In this document: one piece after another, positions 1 through 5,537 of the stretch | Layout: each line of letters opens with the position of its first letter | How positions within the stretch are numbered: position 1 is the first letter of the stretch | Source of the DNA: Pseudomonadota bacterium | GTDB lineage: Bacteria > Pseudomonadota > Alphaproteobacteria > Rhizobiales > Hyphomicrobiaceae | DNA length: 5,537 nt | Assembly: GCA_023392135.1 (NCBI GenBank) | Contig: JAEVZQ010000226.1 | Coordinates: 1-5,537 of the forward strand | Direction: 5' to 3' | Position numbers and translations under genes: made by a program | The notes under the pieces: model-generated | What the model saw: only the letters and a program-made list of their open reading frames with translations | What the model was told of the DNA's origin: nothing | Database searches by the model: none

Positions 1-707
1 GGTCAGGGGGTCGGCTTCAGACCTGCTTTCACGTCGAGACGGGTGAGGGCGCTTTCCTGATCGACTGTGGCGCCTCGGCCATGATCTGGTTGAACCGCTT
101 CGGCATCGAACCCAACAAGATCAGCACCATCTACATCTCGCATTTGCACGGGGACCATTTCAGCGGGCTCGTGTGGTTCCTCATGCACGCTTACTACATG
201 AGCAAGCGGACGGAGCCGCTGACCATCGCCGGCCCCCCCGGCATCGAGGAGCGCTATCGGGCAGCGACCGAGGTTCTGTTCCCCGGTTCGAGCGGCATCA
301 GGCGCAAGCATGACGTCAAGTTCGTCGAGTACGGCGTCGAAGAGCCCACACGCATTGGGCCGGCGACTCTGACCGGCTATGAGGTGTCACACCCGTCCGG
401 CTCCACGTCGTGCGCGCTTCGCCTCCAGATCGGGGGAAAGGTCCTGTCCTACTCCGGCGATACGCAGTGGGTGGAAAGCCTCATCCCGTGCGCCAGGGGC
501 TCCGACCTGTTCATCGCGGAATGCTACGGCTACGACAAGCCCGTGCCATTCCACACGAACTGGGCCACCCTGTCGAGCAACATCCCACGGCTGGGGGCGA
601 AACGCGTGCTGATCACTCACATGAACAACGACATGCTGGTCAGGCGGGAAGAAGCCCGGGCCGCAGGCGTTTTGCTGGCAGAGGATGGCCTCGTCGTCGA
701 CATCTGA
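1..707 (+). CDS. MBL-fold metallo-hydrolase, RNase Z-like (5' end outside window)
   Basis: This is the C-terminal 234 residues of a metallo-beta-lactamase-fold hydrolase. The reading frame is open from base 3 with no start before the edge, so the true start lies upstream; the ATG at 81 is internal, because a family-like segment (R-x-Q-T-C-F-H-V-E, then FLIDCGAS) precedes it. The metal-binding signature HLHGDH is encoded at 141-158. Further likely ligands are the His of SHPSG (390-392), the Asp of YSGDT (459-461) and the His of LITHMN (618-620). This is the usual two-metal set of the RNase Z, arylsulfatase and lactonase-like branches. No signal peptide can be judged. The reaction is hydrolytic, but the substrate (RNA end, phosphodiester, lactone or other) cannot be told from the sequence. 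The 3' end overlaps the next gene by 23 bases. Confidence is high for the fold and low for the substrate. Confidence 0.9.
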   Translation, partial: SGGRLQTCFHVETGEGAFLIDCGASAMIWLNRFGIEPNKISTIYISHLHGDHFSGLVWFLMHAYYMSKRTEPLTIAGPPGIEERYRAATEVLFPGSSGIRRKHDVKFVEYGVEEPTRIGPATLTGYEVSHPSGSTSCALRLQIGGKVLSYSGDTQWVESLIPCARGSDLFIAECYGYDKPVPFHTNWATLSSNIPRLGAKRVLITHMNNDMLVRREEARAAGVLLAEDGLVVDI

Positions 708-1338
708 ACTGCGGTCGCCCGAAGCCGACCTGGATGCCCTCGTAGCGCAGATCCAGCGCTGTCGAGTTTGTCTCGACGCGCCCGCGGGCAAGCCGCTGCC
801 GCATGAGCCGCGGCCTGTGCTGCGCGTCAGTGCAACGGCGCGGATCGCCGTCTGCGGGCAGGCACCGGGGACGCGGGTGCACGCGTCGGGCATGCCGTTC
901 ACGGACCCTTCGGGCGATCGCCTGAGGGCGTGGATGGGCGTGACGTCCGAGGAGTTCTACGACGTCAGCCGCGTGGCCGTCGTGCCGATGGGGTTCTGCT
1001 TCCCCGGACTCGATGCAAAAGGCGGCGACCTGCCGCCGCGCCGGGAATGTGCACCGCTATGGCGGGAAGACCTATTCGCCAGGCTGCATCAGCTCGATCT
1101 GGTTCTTCTCGTCGGCCAGTACGCCCTTCGTTGGCATCTGGGACAGCTTGGCCGTCGCGGTCTGACCGATACCGTGCGCGACTGGCGGGCGGTGATGGCC
1201 TACTCGAAGCGACCCCGTTACATCCCGCTGCCGCACCCTTCCTGGCGGAACAACGCCTGGATCAAGAAAAACCCGTGGTTCGGGTCCGAGCTGCTGCCCC
1301 TCCTGCGTGACGAGGTCCGGCGAGTTCTCACCGACTGA
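685..1338 (+). CDS. Uracil-DNA glycosylase superfamily protein with probable Fe-S cluster
   Basis: The gene encodes 217 residues matching the uracil-DNA glycosylase superfamily (the UDG domain related to families 4 and 5). Motif 1 is GQAPGT (residues 58-63), followed by a PFTDPSGDRLRAWMG block (71-85). The leucine-loop motif is HPSWRNN (184-190). Cysteines at 26, 29 (C-x2-C), 105 and 122 have the order and spacing of the 4Fe-4S ligands of family 4 enzymes. Such proteins remove uracil or other damaged bases from DNA. Motif 1 has Gln-Ala where family 4 has Glu-Ala and family 1 has Gln-Asp, so catalytic activity and specificity are not assured. The ATG at 685 is the first in-frame ATG and gives a normal N-terminus about 25 residues ahead of the CxxC. 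It lies inside the end of the hydrolase gene, directly after a GAGG, so translation is probably coupled. No separate promoter is evident. Confidence 0.87.
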   Translation: MASSSTSELRSPEADLDALVAQIQRCRVCLDAPAGKPLPHEPRPVLRVSATARIAVCGQAPGTRVHASGMPFTDPSGDRLRAWMGVTSEEFYDVSRVAVVPMGFCFPGLDAKGGDLPPRRECAPLWREDLFARLHQLDLVLLVGQYALRWHLGQLGRRGLTDTVRDWRAVMAYSKRPRYIPLPHPSWRNNAWIKKNPWFGSELLPLLRDEVRRVLTD

Positions 1339-1352
1339 TAATCCGGAACCCA

Positions 1353-1371
1353 CAGATGCTGGCACCATCTG
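1353..1371. terminator. Small inverted repeat between convergent genes, weak terminator candidate
   Basis: CAGATG (1353-1358) and CATCTG (1366-1371) form a 6-bp stem with a 7-base loop in the 74-base gap between the stops of the glycosylase and the TIGR01244 gene. An outer CCGG pair (1343-1346 and 1372-1375) is offset and cannot stack cleanly. No T-run follows on the plus strand. On the minus strand a short run of five T's precedes the hairpin rather than following it. The position suits a bidirectional terminator, but the structure is weak. Confidence 0.25.
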
Positions 1372-1412
1372 CCGGCCATTGCGAGTCCCGGAGCTGAAAG
1401 GACTAAAAACCC

Positions 1413-1925
1413 TCAGGCGGCAGCGCGTTCGCGGCCCTGCGGCACCCGTGCGGCTTCCCGGCAATCGAGGGCAGGGCTCGATCCCAGCCAGCGCTTGCGG
1501 TCGGCCTTGGCTTCGAGGTCGTCCCTGAGGAAGTCGAGGTCGAACCCGGCCTTCCTGAGCGCGGCGAGCACGCAGTCCACCGATTGGCTGCGGGCACTGG
1601 CGGCGGCCCAGAGAATGGCGGAGCGGACACCGGACTCGCAGTGGGCGAGGACCGGGCCCTTCAGCGCGTTCAGCGCATCGGCCATGGGCTCGACGACATG
1701 ATCCGTGAATAGATCGTGCTTCGCGGCCGGAATGTGCTGGAACCTGAGCCCGGCGCGCCATGCAAGGACGGCTTCCTGGCGCCCGGTCAACCGGCCGTCC
1801 TGCTCATGGTCCGGACGGTTGCTGATCACGGCCCGGAACCCGAGTGCCGCAAACCGGGCGAAATCCTCCGGCGACGGCATGTCCGTCACCGCAAAGTTCG
1901 GCGTGATGTACGTGATGGTCTTCAT
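1413..1925 (-). CDS. TIGR01244/DUF442 family protein, rhodanese/phosphatase-like
   Basis: The gene encodes 170 residues of the TIGR01244 family (DUF442, beta-lactamase-hydrolase-like phosphatase domain). The N-terminus carries the family pattern ending ISNRPDHEQ (residues 34-42). The catalytic loop is AHCESGVRSA (94-103), with Cys96 as likely nucleophile and Arg101 as anion binder. This C-x4-R loop is nearer to rhodanese than to classical tyrosine phosphatases (C-x5-R). The family is annotated as sulfur transferase in some sources and phosphatase in others, and is sometimes fused to or near persulfide-handling enzymes; the true reaction is unsettled. No signal peptide or membrane segment is visible, so it should be cytoplasmic. 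The ATG at 1925 has GAGG nine bases upstream (minus strand) and a good promoter about 60 bases upstream. It is divergent from the Lrp-type regulator. The Ala/Arg-rich tail after residue 150 looks unstructured. Confidence 0.87.
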   Translation of the reverse strand: MKTITYITPNFAVTDMPSPEDFARFAALGFRAVISNRPDHEQDGRLTGRQEAVLAWRAGLRFQHIPAAKHDLFTDHVVEPMADALNALKGPVLAHCESGVRSAILWAAASARSQSVDCVLAALRKAGFDLDFLRDDLEAKADRKRWLGSSPALDCREAARVPQGRERAAA

Positions 1926-1983
1926 GGCTCATGACCTCGGAAGGCGGATGCCGGACATTGAGGTTGCCGGCGGACTGCTGAGG

Positions 1984-2012
1984 ATTATGGCCGCCACAAA
2001 CCCGCTGGACAA
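1984..2012 (-). promoter_or_regulatory. Sigma70-type promoter for the TIGR01244 gene
   Basis: Reading the minus strand, a -35 hexamer TTGTCC (2007-2012, four of six consensus bases) is followed by exactly 17 bases and a -10 hexamer CATAAT (1984-1989, five of six). Transcription would begin near 1977, giving a leader of about 50 bases before the ATG at 1925. The match was found by eye and is unsupported by mapping. Confidence 0.5.
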
Positions 2013-2031
2013 TGGCTCGAAGGTTCGCTAG

Positions 2032-2046
2032 TAGAAAAAAATACCA
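2032..2046 (+). promoter_or_regulatory. Possible Lrp-type binding box in divergent intergenic region
   Basis: TAGAAAAAAATACCA matches 12 of 15 positions of the E. coli Lrp consensus YAGHAWATTWTDCTR; it lacks the central TT and one T near the end. It lies about 90-100 bases before the regulator gene and about 20 bases upstream of the -35 of the divergent TIGR01244 promoter. It could thus serve autoregulation or control of the divergent gene. Lrp consensus sites are loose, A-tracts match them easily, and DecR-like proteins may use another site, so this is weak. Confidence 0.25.
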
Positions 2047-2134
2047 ATTTACAGACGCTAAGTTCATTCCGGAAAAAAGAGTGCCGCCATAGGCGCCGTC
2101 GGAAGGAACGATTTCTTAAAAATGGACCGCTGTG

Positions 2135-2605
2135 ATGCTCGACGCCATGGATCTCAAGATCCTGCGCATTCTGCAGGACGACTGCACGCTCCCTGTCGCC
2201 GAGATCGGCAAGGCAGTGGGGCTTTCCACGACGCCCTGCTGGCGGCGCATCCAGAAGCTGGAGGAGACGGGCTATATCCAGCGCAGGGTGGCGCTGCTCG
2301 ATCCCAGAAAAGTCGGGGCAGGCGTAACCGTGTTCGTCTCCATCAGCACCAGCCAGCACACGCTGGATTGGCTGGAGCGGTTCCATTCCGCGATCGTCGG
2401 TTTCCCGGAGGTGGTCGAGTTCTATCGCATGAGCGGTGCGGTCGACTACCTGCTGCGGGTCGTGGTGCCCGACATCGCTGCTTACGACCGGTTCTACAAA
2501 AAGCTCATCTCGAAGATCGAGCTGACCAACGTGTCCTCGGCATTCGCCATGGAGCAGATCAAGTTCACGACTGCGCTGCCGTTGGACTACGCCGAAGCAT
2601 CCTGA
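2135..2605 (+). CDS. Lrp/AsnC family transcriptional regulator, DecR (YbaO)-like
   Basis: The gene encodes 156 residues, the normal size for an Lrp/AsnC regulator. An AsnC-type helix-turn-helix spans about residues 2-55, with recognition segment LSTTPCWRRIQKLE (30-43), and a C-terminal RAM ligand-sensing domain spans about 62-147. From memory the protein tracks E. coli DecR/YbaO closely: the MLD start, D-C-T-L (16-19), TTPCW (32-36), VALLDP (52-57) and SSAFAMEQIK-TT near the end. DecR responds to cysteine and activates cysteine detoxification genes, so a sulfur-compound ligand is a reasonable inference. Lrp proteins act as DNA-wrapping dimers to octamers. Start choice: GTG at 2132, ATG at 2135 and ATG at 2147 are all in frame; 2135 gives the usual MLD N-terminus. 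No Shine-Dalgarno sequence stands at normal distance, as GGAAGG at 2101-2106 is 28 bases away. It lies upstream of the molybdoenzyme and divergent from the TIGR01244 gene. Confidence 0.92.
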   Translation: MLDAMDLKILRILQDDCTLPVAEIGKAVGLSTTPCWRRIQKLEETGYIQRRVALLDPRKVGAGVTVFVSISTSQHTLDWLERFHSAIVGFPEVVEFYRMSGAVDYLLRVVVPDIAAYDRFYKKLISKIELTNVSSAFAMEQIKFTTALPLDYAEAS

Positions 2606-2608
2606 CAG

Positions 2609-2621
2609 AGAGCGTTGCTCT
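2609..2621 (+). terminator. Short hairpin just after the regulator stop
   Basis: AGAGC-GTT-GCTCT forms a 5-bp stem with a 3-base loop beginning four bases after the stop codon at 2603-2605. It is followed by ATTCCTG rather than a T-run. It may weaken read-through from the regulator into the molybdoenzyme gene, but is too small to be called a terminator with assurance. Confidence 0.2.
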
Positions 2622-2652
2622 ATTCCTGCGGCGTGTTGCGCGCGTCGCTCAC

Positions 2653-2670
2653 AGCTGCCGATCGGCAGCT
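2653..2670. promoter_or_regulatory. Perfect 18-bp palindrome, operator candidate upstream of the molybdoenzyme gene
   Basis: AGCTGCCGATCGGCAGCT reads identically on both strands over 18 bases. Its last base begins TATATT (2670-2675), which matches five of six bases of a sigma70 -10 hexamer. The site is 47 bases beyond the regulator stop and 123 bases before the ATG at 2794. A dyad touching a -10 element is a typical repressor or activator operator arrangement. No good -35 was found at 16-19 bases upstream, which would fit an activator-dependent promoter or mean the hexamer is chance. As RNA it would form a 7-bp GC-rich stem with a GATC loop, so a terminator for the regulator is the alternative; the following bases contain no U-run. 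Confidence 0.45.
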
Positions 2671-2793
2671 ATATTCAGTTTGACGAATCCTGTTGAGCGT
2701 TCAGTCGGGGAGTGGCAGTCTCACGAGCCGAAACGCGCAGTGTCGGAATGCAAGACCAGCGCTTCGAGAAGATGCAGGGGAGAATCGCCGCTG

Positions 2794-5537
2794 ATGCCGA
2801 CCGGGGAACCGAAGATCGCCCTCTCGCAGCCCGTCGGTGACACGGTCAAGACGACGACCTGCTACATGTGCGCCTGCCGTTGCGGCATCAAGGTGTACCT
2901 GAAGAACGGTAAGGTCCGCTACATCGAGGGCAATCGCGACCATCCCGTGAACAAGGGCGTGCTGTGCGGCAAGGGCTCGGCCGGCATCATGCAGCACTAC
3001 TCTCCGGCCCGCCTGAAGGCGCCCATGAAGCGCGTCGGACCACGCGGATCGGGCGAGTTCGAGGAGATCAGCTGGGACGAGGCGATGGAGCTCGCGACCC
3101 AATGGCTGGGCGAGGTTCGCCAGGAGGATCCGAGCCGGTTCGCGTTGTTCACCGGCCGTGACCAGTCACAGGCGCTGACGGGCTGGTTCGCGCAGCAGTA
3201 CGGCACGCCCAATTTCGCCGCTCACGGCGGGTTCTGCTCGGTCAACATGGCCGCGGCCGGCCTCTATACCTTCGGTGGCTCGTTCTGGGAGTTCGGCGAG
3301 CCGGACTGGGACCGCACGAAGTACTTCATGCTCTTCGGCGTCGCCGAGGACCACGCTTCGAACCCCATCAAGACCGCGCTCGGCAAGCTGAAGGCGCGCG
3401 GCGTCAAGGTCGTCGCGATCAATCCGGTGCGGACGGGCTACAACGCCATCGCGGACGAGTGGGTCGGTATCAAGCCGGGAACGGACGGCATGCTGGCCGG
3501 CGCGCTCATCCACGAGCTGCTGCGGACCCAGAAGATCGATCTCGACTACCTCGTCCGGTACACGAATGCGCCGTGGCTGGTGATCCGCGACCCGGGCGCT
3601 GCCGACGATGGTCTGCTGGCCCGCAGCGAGAACGGTAAGCCGCTCGCCTTCGACAAGAAGACCGGCACGCTCGCCGATGCAACCTTGCCCGACATCGCAC
3701 CTGCCTTGGTCGGCGACTACAAGCTGCCCGACGGACGCACGGCCGTGCCGTCGTTCGCACTGGTCGCGGAGCGTTTCCTGTCGGCTGAATACAGTCCTGA
3801 GAAGGCCGCCACCGTTACGGGGGTGCCGGCCGACACCATCCGCCGGCTCGCGGGCGAACTGGCGCACGCCGCCTTCGAGCAGCAGATCACCCTCGACGTA
3901 CCGTGGACGGACTGGGCCGGGCGCCGGCAGGAGATGATGACGGGCCGGCCGGTCTCGATGCACGCCATGCGCGGCATTTCGGCCCACTCGAACGGCTTTC
4001 ACACCTGCCGCCTGTTGCACGTCCTGCAGATCCTGCTCGGCTCGATCGATTGCCCGGGCGGGTTCCGCTACAAACCGCCGTTTCCGAAGCCCGCACCACC
4101 TCCCAACCGGCCTGCGGGGAAGCTCGGCACCGTTACGCCGGGCCAGCCGCTCCCGGGTGCGCCGCTCGGCTTTACGCAAAGTCCGGAGGATCTGCTTGTC
4201 GACGGGCAGGGCAACGCACTGCGCATCGACAAGGCTTATTCCTGGGATGCACCGATCGCCGCCCACGGCATCATGCACATGGTGATCCCCAACGCGGCCA
4301 ATGGCGATCCATACCCGGTCGACGTCCTGTTCATGTACATGGCCAACATGAGCTGGAACTCGTCGATGAACATTCCGGCGGTGTTGCGCTATCTAACCGA
4401 AAAAGACCAGGCGACCGGCGAGTACAAGATCCCGAAAATCATTTATTCGGACGCCTACTTCTCGGAGATGGTCCCCTATGCGGACCTGATCCTGCCGGAT
4501 ACGACGTATCTCGAGCGCTGGGACTGCATCTCGCTGCTCGACCGGCCTATCTCCGAGCCGGACGGCCCCGCCGATGCCATCCGCCAGCCGGTTGTCGAGC
4601 CGGATCGCGATGTGCGCCCATTCCAGACGGTTCTGATCGAGCTTGGTGCACGGCTGAAGCTGCCTGGCTTTGTGAATGAGAGCGGCGCACCCAAGTTCCC
4701 GGGCGGCTATCCGGACTACATCATCAATCACGAGCGTGGCCCCGGCATCGGCTCACTCGCCGGCTTCCGCGGCGCTGACGGCAAGAGCTACGGCAAGGGT
4801 GCGCCTAACCCGAAGCAGCTCGAGCAATACATCGCCAATGGCTGCTTCCATCATCACCACCTCGCGCTGGAGCAGCAGTTCTACAAGCACGCCAATAAGG
4901 CGTATCTGGATTGGGCGAAGGAGGTCGGCTTCATCGGCTCCACCGATCCGATCATCTTTCAGCTCTATCTGGAGCCGCTGCAGAAGTTCCGGCTCGCCGC
5001 CCGCGGGCACGGGCCCGTACAGCCACCCGCCAGCCACCGCCGCCGGATCGAGACGTTCTTCGATCCGATCCCGTTCTGGTATGCGCCGTTCGAGGGTGCC
5101 GTGCTCGACGAGGCCGAATTCCCGATGTACGCCATCACGCAGCGGCCCATGCATATGTATCACTCATGGGGATCGCAGAACGCGTGGCTCAGGCAGATCA
5201 CAGCCGAGAACCGGCTCTACATCCACCGCGATCGCGCCCGCGTGCTGGGCATCACGGACGACGACTGGGTTTGGGTGGCGAGCGCCATCGGCCGTGTCAA
5301 ATGCCAGGTGAAGCTCATGGAGGGCGTCAACCCGGATACGGTCTGGACGTGGAACGCGCTTGGCAAGCGGGCAGGGGCGTGGGGGCTCACCCCCGATGCT
5401 CCGGAGGCAACCCGCGGCTTTCTTCTCAATCACCTGATTTCGGAGCTGCTGCCGGAGCGCGAGGGTGGCTATCGTTTCTCGAATAGCGATCCCGTCACGG
5501 GGCAGGCCGCCTGGTACGATCTCCGCGTCCGCATAGA
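2794..5537 (+). CDS. soeA: Molybdopterin oxidoreductase, SoeA-type sulfite dehydrogenase catalytic subunit (3' end outside window)
   Basis: The visible 914 residues are a DMSO-reductase-superfamily enzyme. Cys23-x2-Cys26-x3-Cys30-x27-Cys58 is the N-terminal 4Fe-4S site. HGGFC places Cys148 as likely molybdenum ligand, as in the PsrA/PhsA/SoeA branch. INPVRTG (209-215) and KPGTDG (227-232) are cofactor-binding motifs, DCPGGF (419-424) is typical, and the C-terminal molybdopterin-binding domain begins near 776. The N-terminus has no twin-arginine signal, which fits the cytoplasmic SoeA rather than exported polysulfide, thiosulfate or DMSO reductases. SoeA with SoeB and SoeC oxidises sulfite to sulfate and passes electrons to quinone. 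Start: ATG 2794 has GGGGAG 11 bases upstream and gives the family's 22-residue lead to the first Cys; GTG 2740 is an in-frame alternative. A Pro-rich segment (about 426-440) and a His686-689 run are notable. Probably few residues are missing at the end. The enzyme class is secure; SoeA is from memory of homologues. Confidence 0.9.
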   Translation, partial: MPTGEPKIALSQPVGDTVKTTTCYMCACRCGIKVYLKNGKVRYIEGNRDHPVNKGVLCGKGSAGIMQHYSPARLKAPMKRVGPRGSGEFEEISWDEAMELATQWLGEVRQEDPSRFALFTGRDQSQALTGWFAQQYGTPNFAAHGGFCSVNMAAAGLYTFGGSFWEFGEPDWDRTKYFMLFGVAEDHASNPIKTALGKLKARGVKVVAINPVRTGYNAIADEWVGIKPGTDGMLAGALIHELLRTQKIDLDYLVRYTNAPWLVIRDPGAADDGLLARSENGKPLAFDKKTGTLADATLPDIAPALVGDYKLPDGRTAVPSFALVAERFLSAEYSPEKAATVTGVPADTIRRLAGELAHAAFEQQITLDVPWTDWAGRRQEMMTGRPVSMHAMRGISAHSNGFHTCRLLHVLQILLGSIDCPGGFRYKPPFPKPAPPPNRPAGKLGTVTPGQPLPGAPLGFTQSPEDLLVDGQGNALRIDKAYSWDAPIAAHGIMHMVIPNAANGDPYPVDVLFMYMANMSWNSSMNIPAVLRYLTEKDQATGEYKIPKIIYSDAYFSEMVPYADLILPDTTYLERWDCISLLDRPISEPDGPADAIRQPVVEPDRDVRPFQTVLIELGARLKLPGFVNESGAPKFPGGYPDYIINHERGPGIGSLAGFRGADGKSYGKGAPNPKQLEQYIANGCFHHHHLALEQQFYKHANKAYLDWAKEVGFIGSTDPIIFQLYLEPLQKFRLAARGHGPVQPPASHRRRIETFFDPIPFWYAPFEGAVLDEAEFPMYAITQRPMHMYHSWGSQNAWLRQITAENRLYIHRDRARVLGITDDDWVWVASAIGRVKCQVKLMEGVNPDTVWTWNALGKRAGAWGLTPDAPEATRGFLLNHLISELLPEREGGYRFSNSDPVTGQAAWYDLRVRI

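Larger units (their letters stand above)
1926..2131. other. Divergent intergenic region (206 bases)
   Basis: This gap separates the TIGR01244 gene (minus) from the Lrp-type regulator (plus). The half near 1926-2020 holds the minus-strand promoter and ribosome binding site. Bases 2030-2080 are much more A/T-rich than the surroundings and carry the A-tract box, a TTTACA (2048-2053) that could be a -35 for the regulator, and an 8-bp palindrome TTCCGGAA (2067-2074). No convincing -10 hexamer follows TTTACA at normal spacing, so the regulator promoter is not assigned. No small gene was recognised. Confidence 0.7.
2606..2793. other. Intergenic region between regulator and molybdoenzyme (188 bases)
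   Basis: This stretch holds the short hairpin after the regulator stop, the 18-bp palindrome, the TATATT hexamer, a TTGACG at 2680-2685 that resembles a -35 but has no -10 at the right spacing, and the ribosome binding site GGGGAG at 2777-2782. Its length argues that the molybdoenzyme gene has its own promoter. No small gene was recognised, though the frame of the downstream gene happens to be free of stops throughout. Confidence 0.6.

Noticed and set aside
81..83. ATG at 81 as the start of the MBL-fold hydrolase
   Set aside because: The residues encoded at 3-80 continue the expected N-terminal beta strands of the fold, so the gene is simply cut by the window edge.
1072..1761. Minus-strand open frame of 229 codons spanning the convergent junction
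   Set aside because: It overlaps two well-supported genes, the glycosylase and the TIGR01244 gene, and its translation is Arg/Gly/Pro-rich without domain signatures.
2048..2076. TTTACA as -35 of a promoter for the Lrp-type regulator
   Set aside because: The hexamer at 17-base spacing is GGAAAA, which is not a -10 element, and no other spacing gives a good match.
2680..2708. TTGACG as -35 of a promoter for the molybdoenzyme
   Set aside because: Seventeen bases downstream the sequence is AGTCGG, with no -10-like hexamer at 16-19 base spacing. The TATATT next to the palindrome is a better, though incomplete, candidate.
2122..2793. ATG at 2122 in the same frame as the molybdoenzyme, with no stop up to 2794
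   Set aside because: The frame is open through the whole regulator gene and the gap, but that translation is Arg/Ala-rich and unlike any N-terminal domain. The family N-terminus, ribosome binding site and spacing all favour ATG 2794.
3166..4278. Long open frame of 370 codons on the minus strand
   Set aside because: It is antisense to the molybdoenzyme gene, which has clear family motifs throughout. The minus-strand translation is Arg/Ala/Gly-rich with no recognisable domain, as expected for a shadow frame in GC-rich DNA.
3903..4679. Plus-strand open frame of 258 codons in another frame inside the molybdoenzyme gene
   Set aside because: It is composition-driven, low-complexity Arg/Gly/Pro-rich protein with no motif, lying wholly within a confident gene.
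1..5537. tRNA, rRNA, CRISPR, transposase, integrase or attachment-site signals
   Set aside because: No repeated spacer arrays, terminal inverted repeats, cloverleaf-like sequences or recombinase motifs were seen on reading both strands.

Overview
The window is GC-rich bacterial chromosomal DNA with strong G/C third-position codon bias and tightly packed genes. The gene types suggest a proteobacterium, most likely an alphaproteobacterium and less likely a betaproteobacterium: an AsnC/Lrp regulator, a TIGR01244/DUF442 rhodanese-phosphatase-like protein, and a molybdopterin oxidoreductase resembling SoeA of roseobacters and purple bacteria. This assignment rests on remembered family patterns, not on a search. 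No RNA gene, CRISPR array, insertion sequence or integrase was seen.

Layout. (1) Positions 1-1338, plus strand: the 3' part of a metallo-beta-lactamase-fold hydrolase overlaps by 23 bases a uracil-DNA-glycosylase-superfamily gene. The two look like a translationally coupled pair. (2) Positions 1413-1925, minus strand: a TIGR01244-type protein with an HCxSGxRS loop converges on the glycosylase gene. Only about 74 bases with a small inverted repeat separate them. Its own promoter is visible (TTGTCC-N17-CATAAT). (3) Positions 1926-2131: a divergent intergenic region with an A-rich patch that resembles an Lrp box. (4) Positions 2132/2135-2605, plus strand: an Lrp/AsnC regulator that resembles E. 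coli DecR (YbaO). (5) Positions 2606-2793: an intergenic region with a perfect 18-bp palindrome abutting a TATATT hexamer. (6) From 2794 to the right edge, plus strand: a large molybdopterin oxidoreductase, very probably the catalytic subunit of a cytoplasmic sulfite dehydrogenase of the SoeA type. Some 914 residues are visible and the C-terminal end is cut.

How the genes may work together. The right half reads as a sulfur-handling neighbourhood: a DecR-like, possibly cysteine-responsive regulator, a rhodanese/phosphatase-fold protein transcribed away from it, and a sulfite-oxidising type molybdoenzyme downstream. A plausible model is regulated disposal of sulfite or sulfane sulfur from organosulfur or cysteine breakdown. 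SoeB (ferredoxin-like) and SoeC (membrane anchor) genes would be expected just beyond the right edge. The model is inference. The left pair (hydrolase plus glycosylase) looks functionally separate and may concern nucleic-acid metabolism. I did not find a clearly novel defence or mobile system here. The most interesting items are the palindromic operator-like site and the regulator-enzyme pairing.
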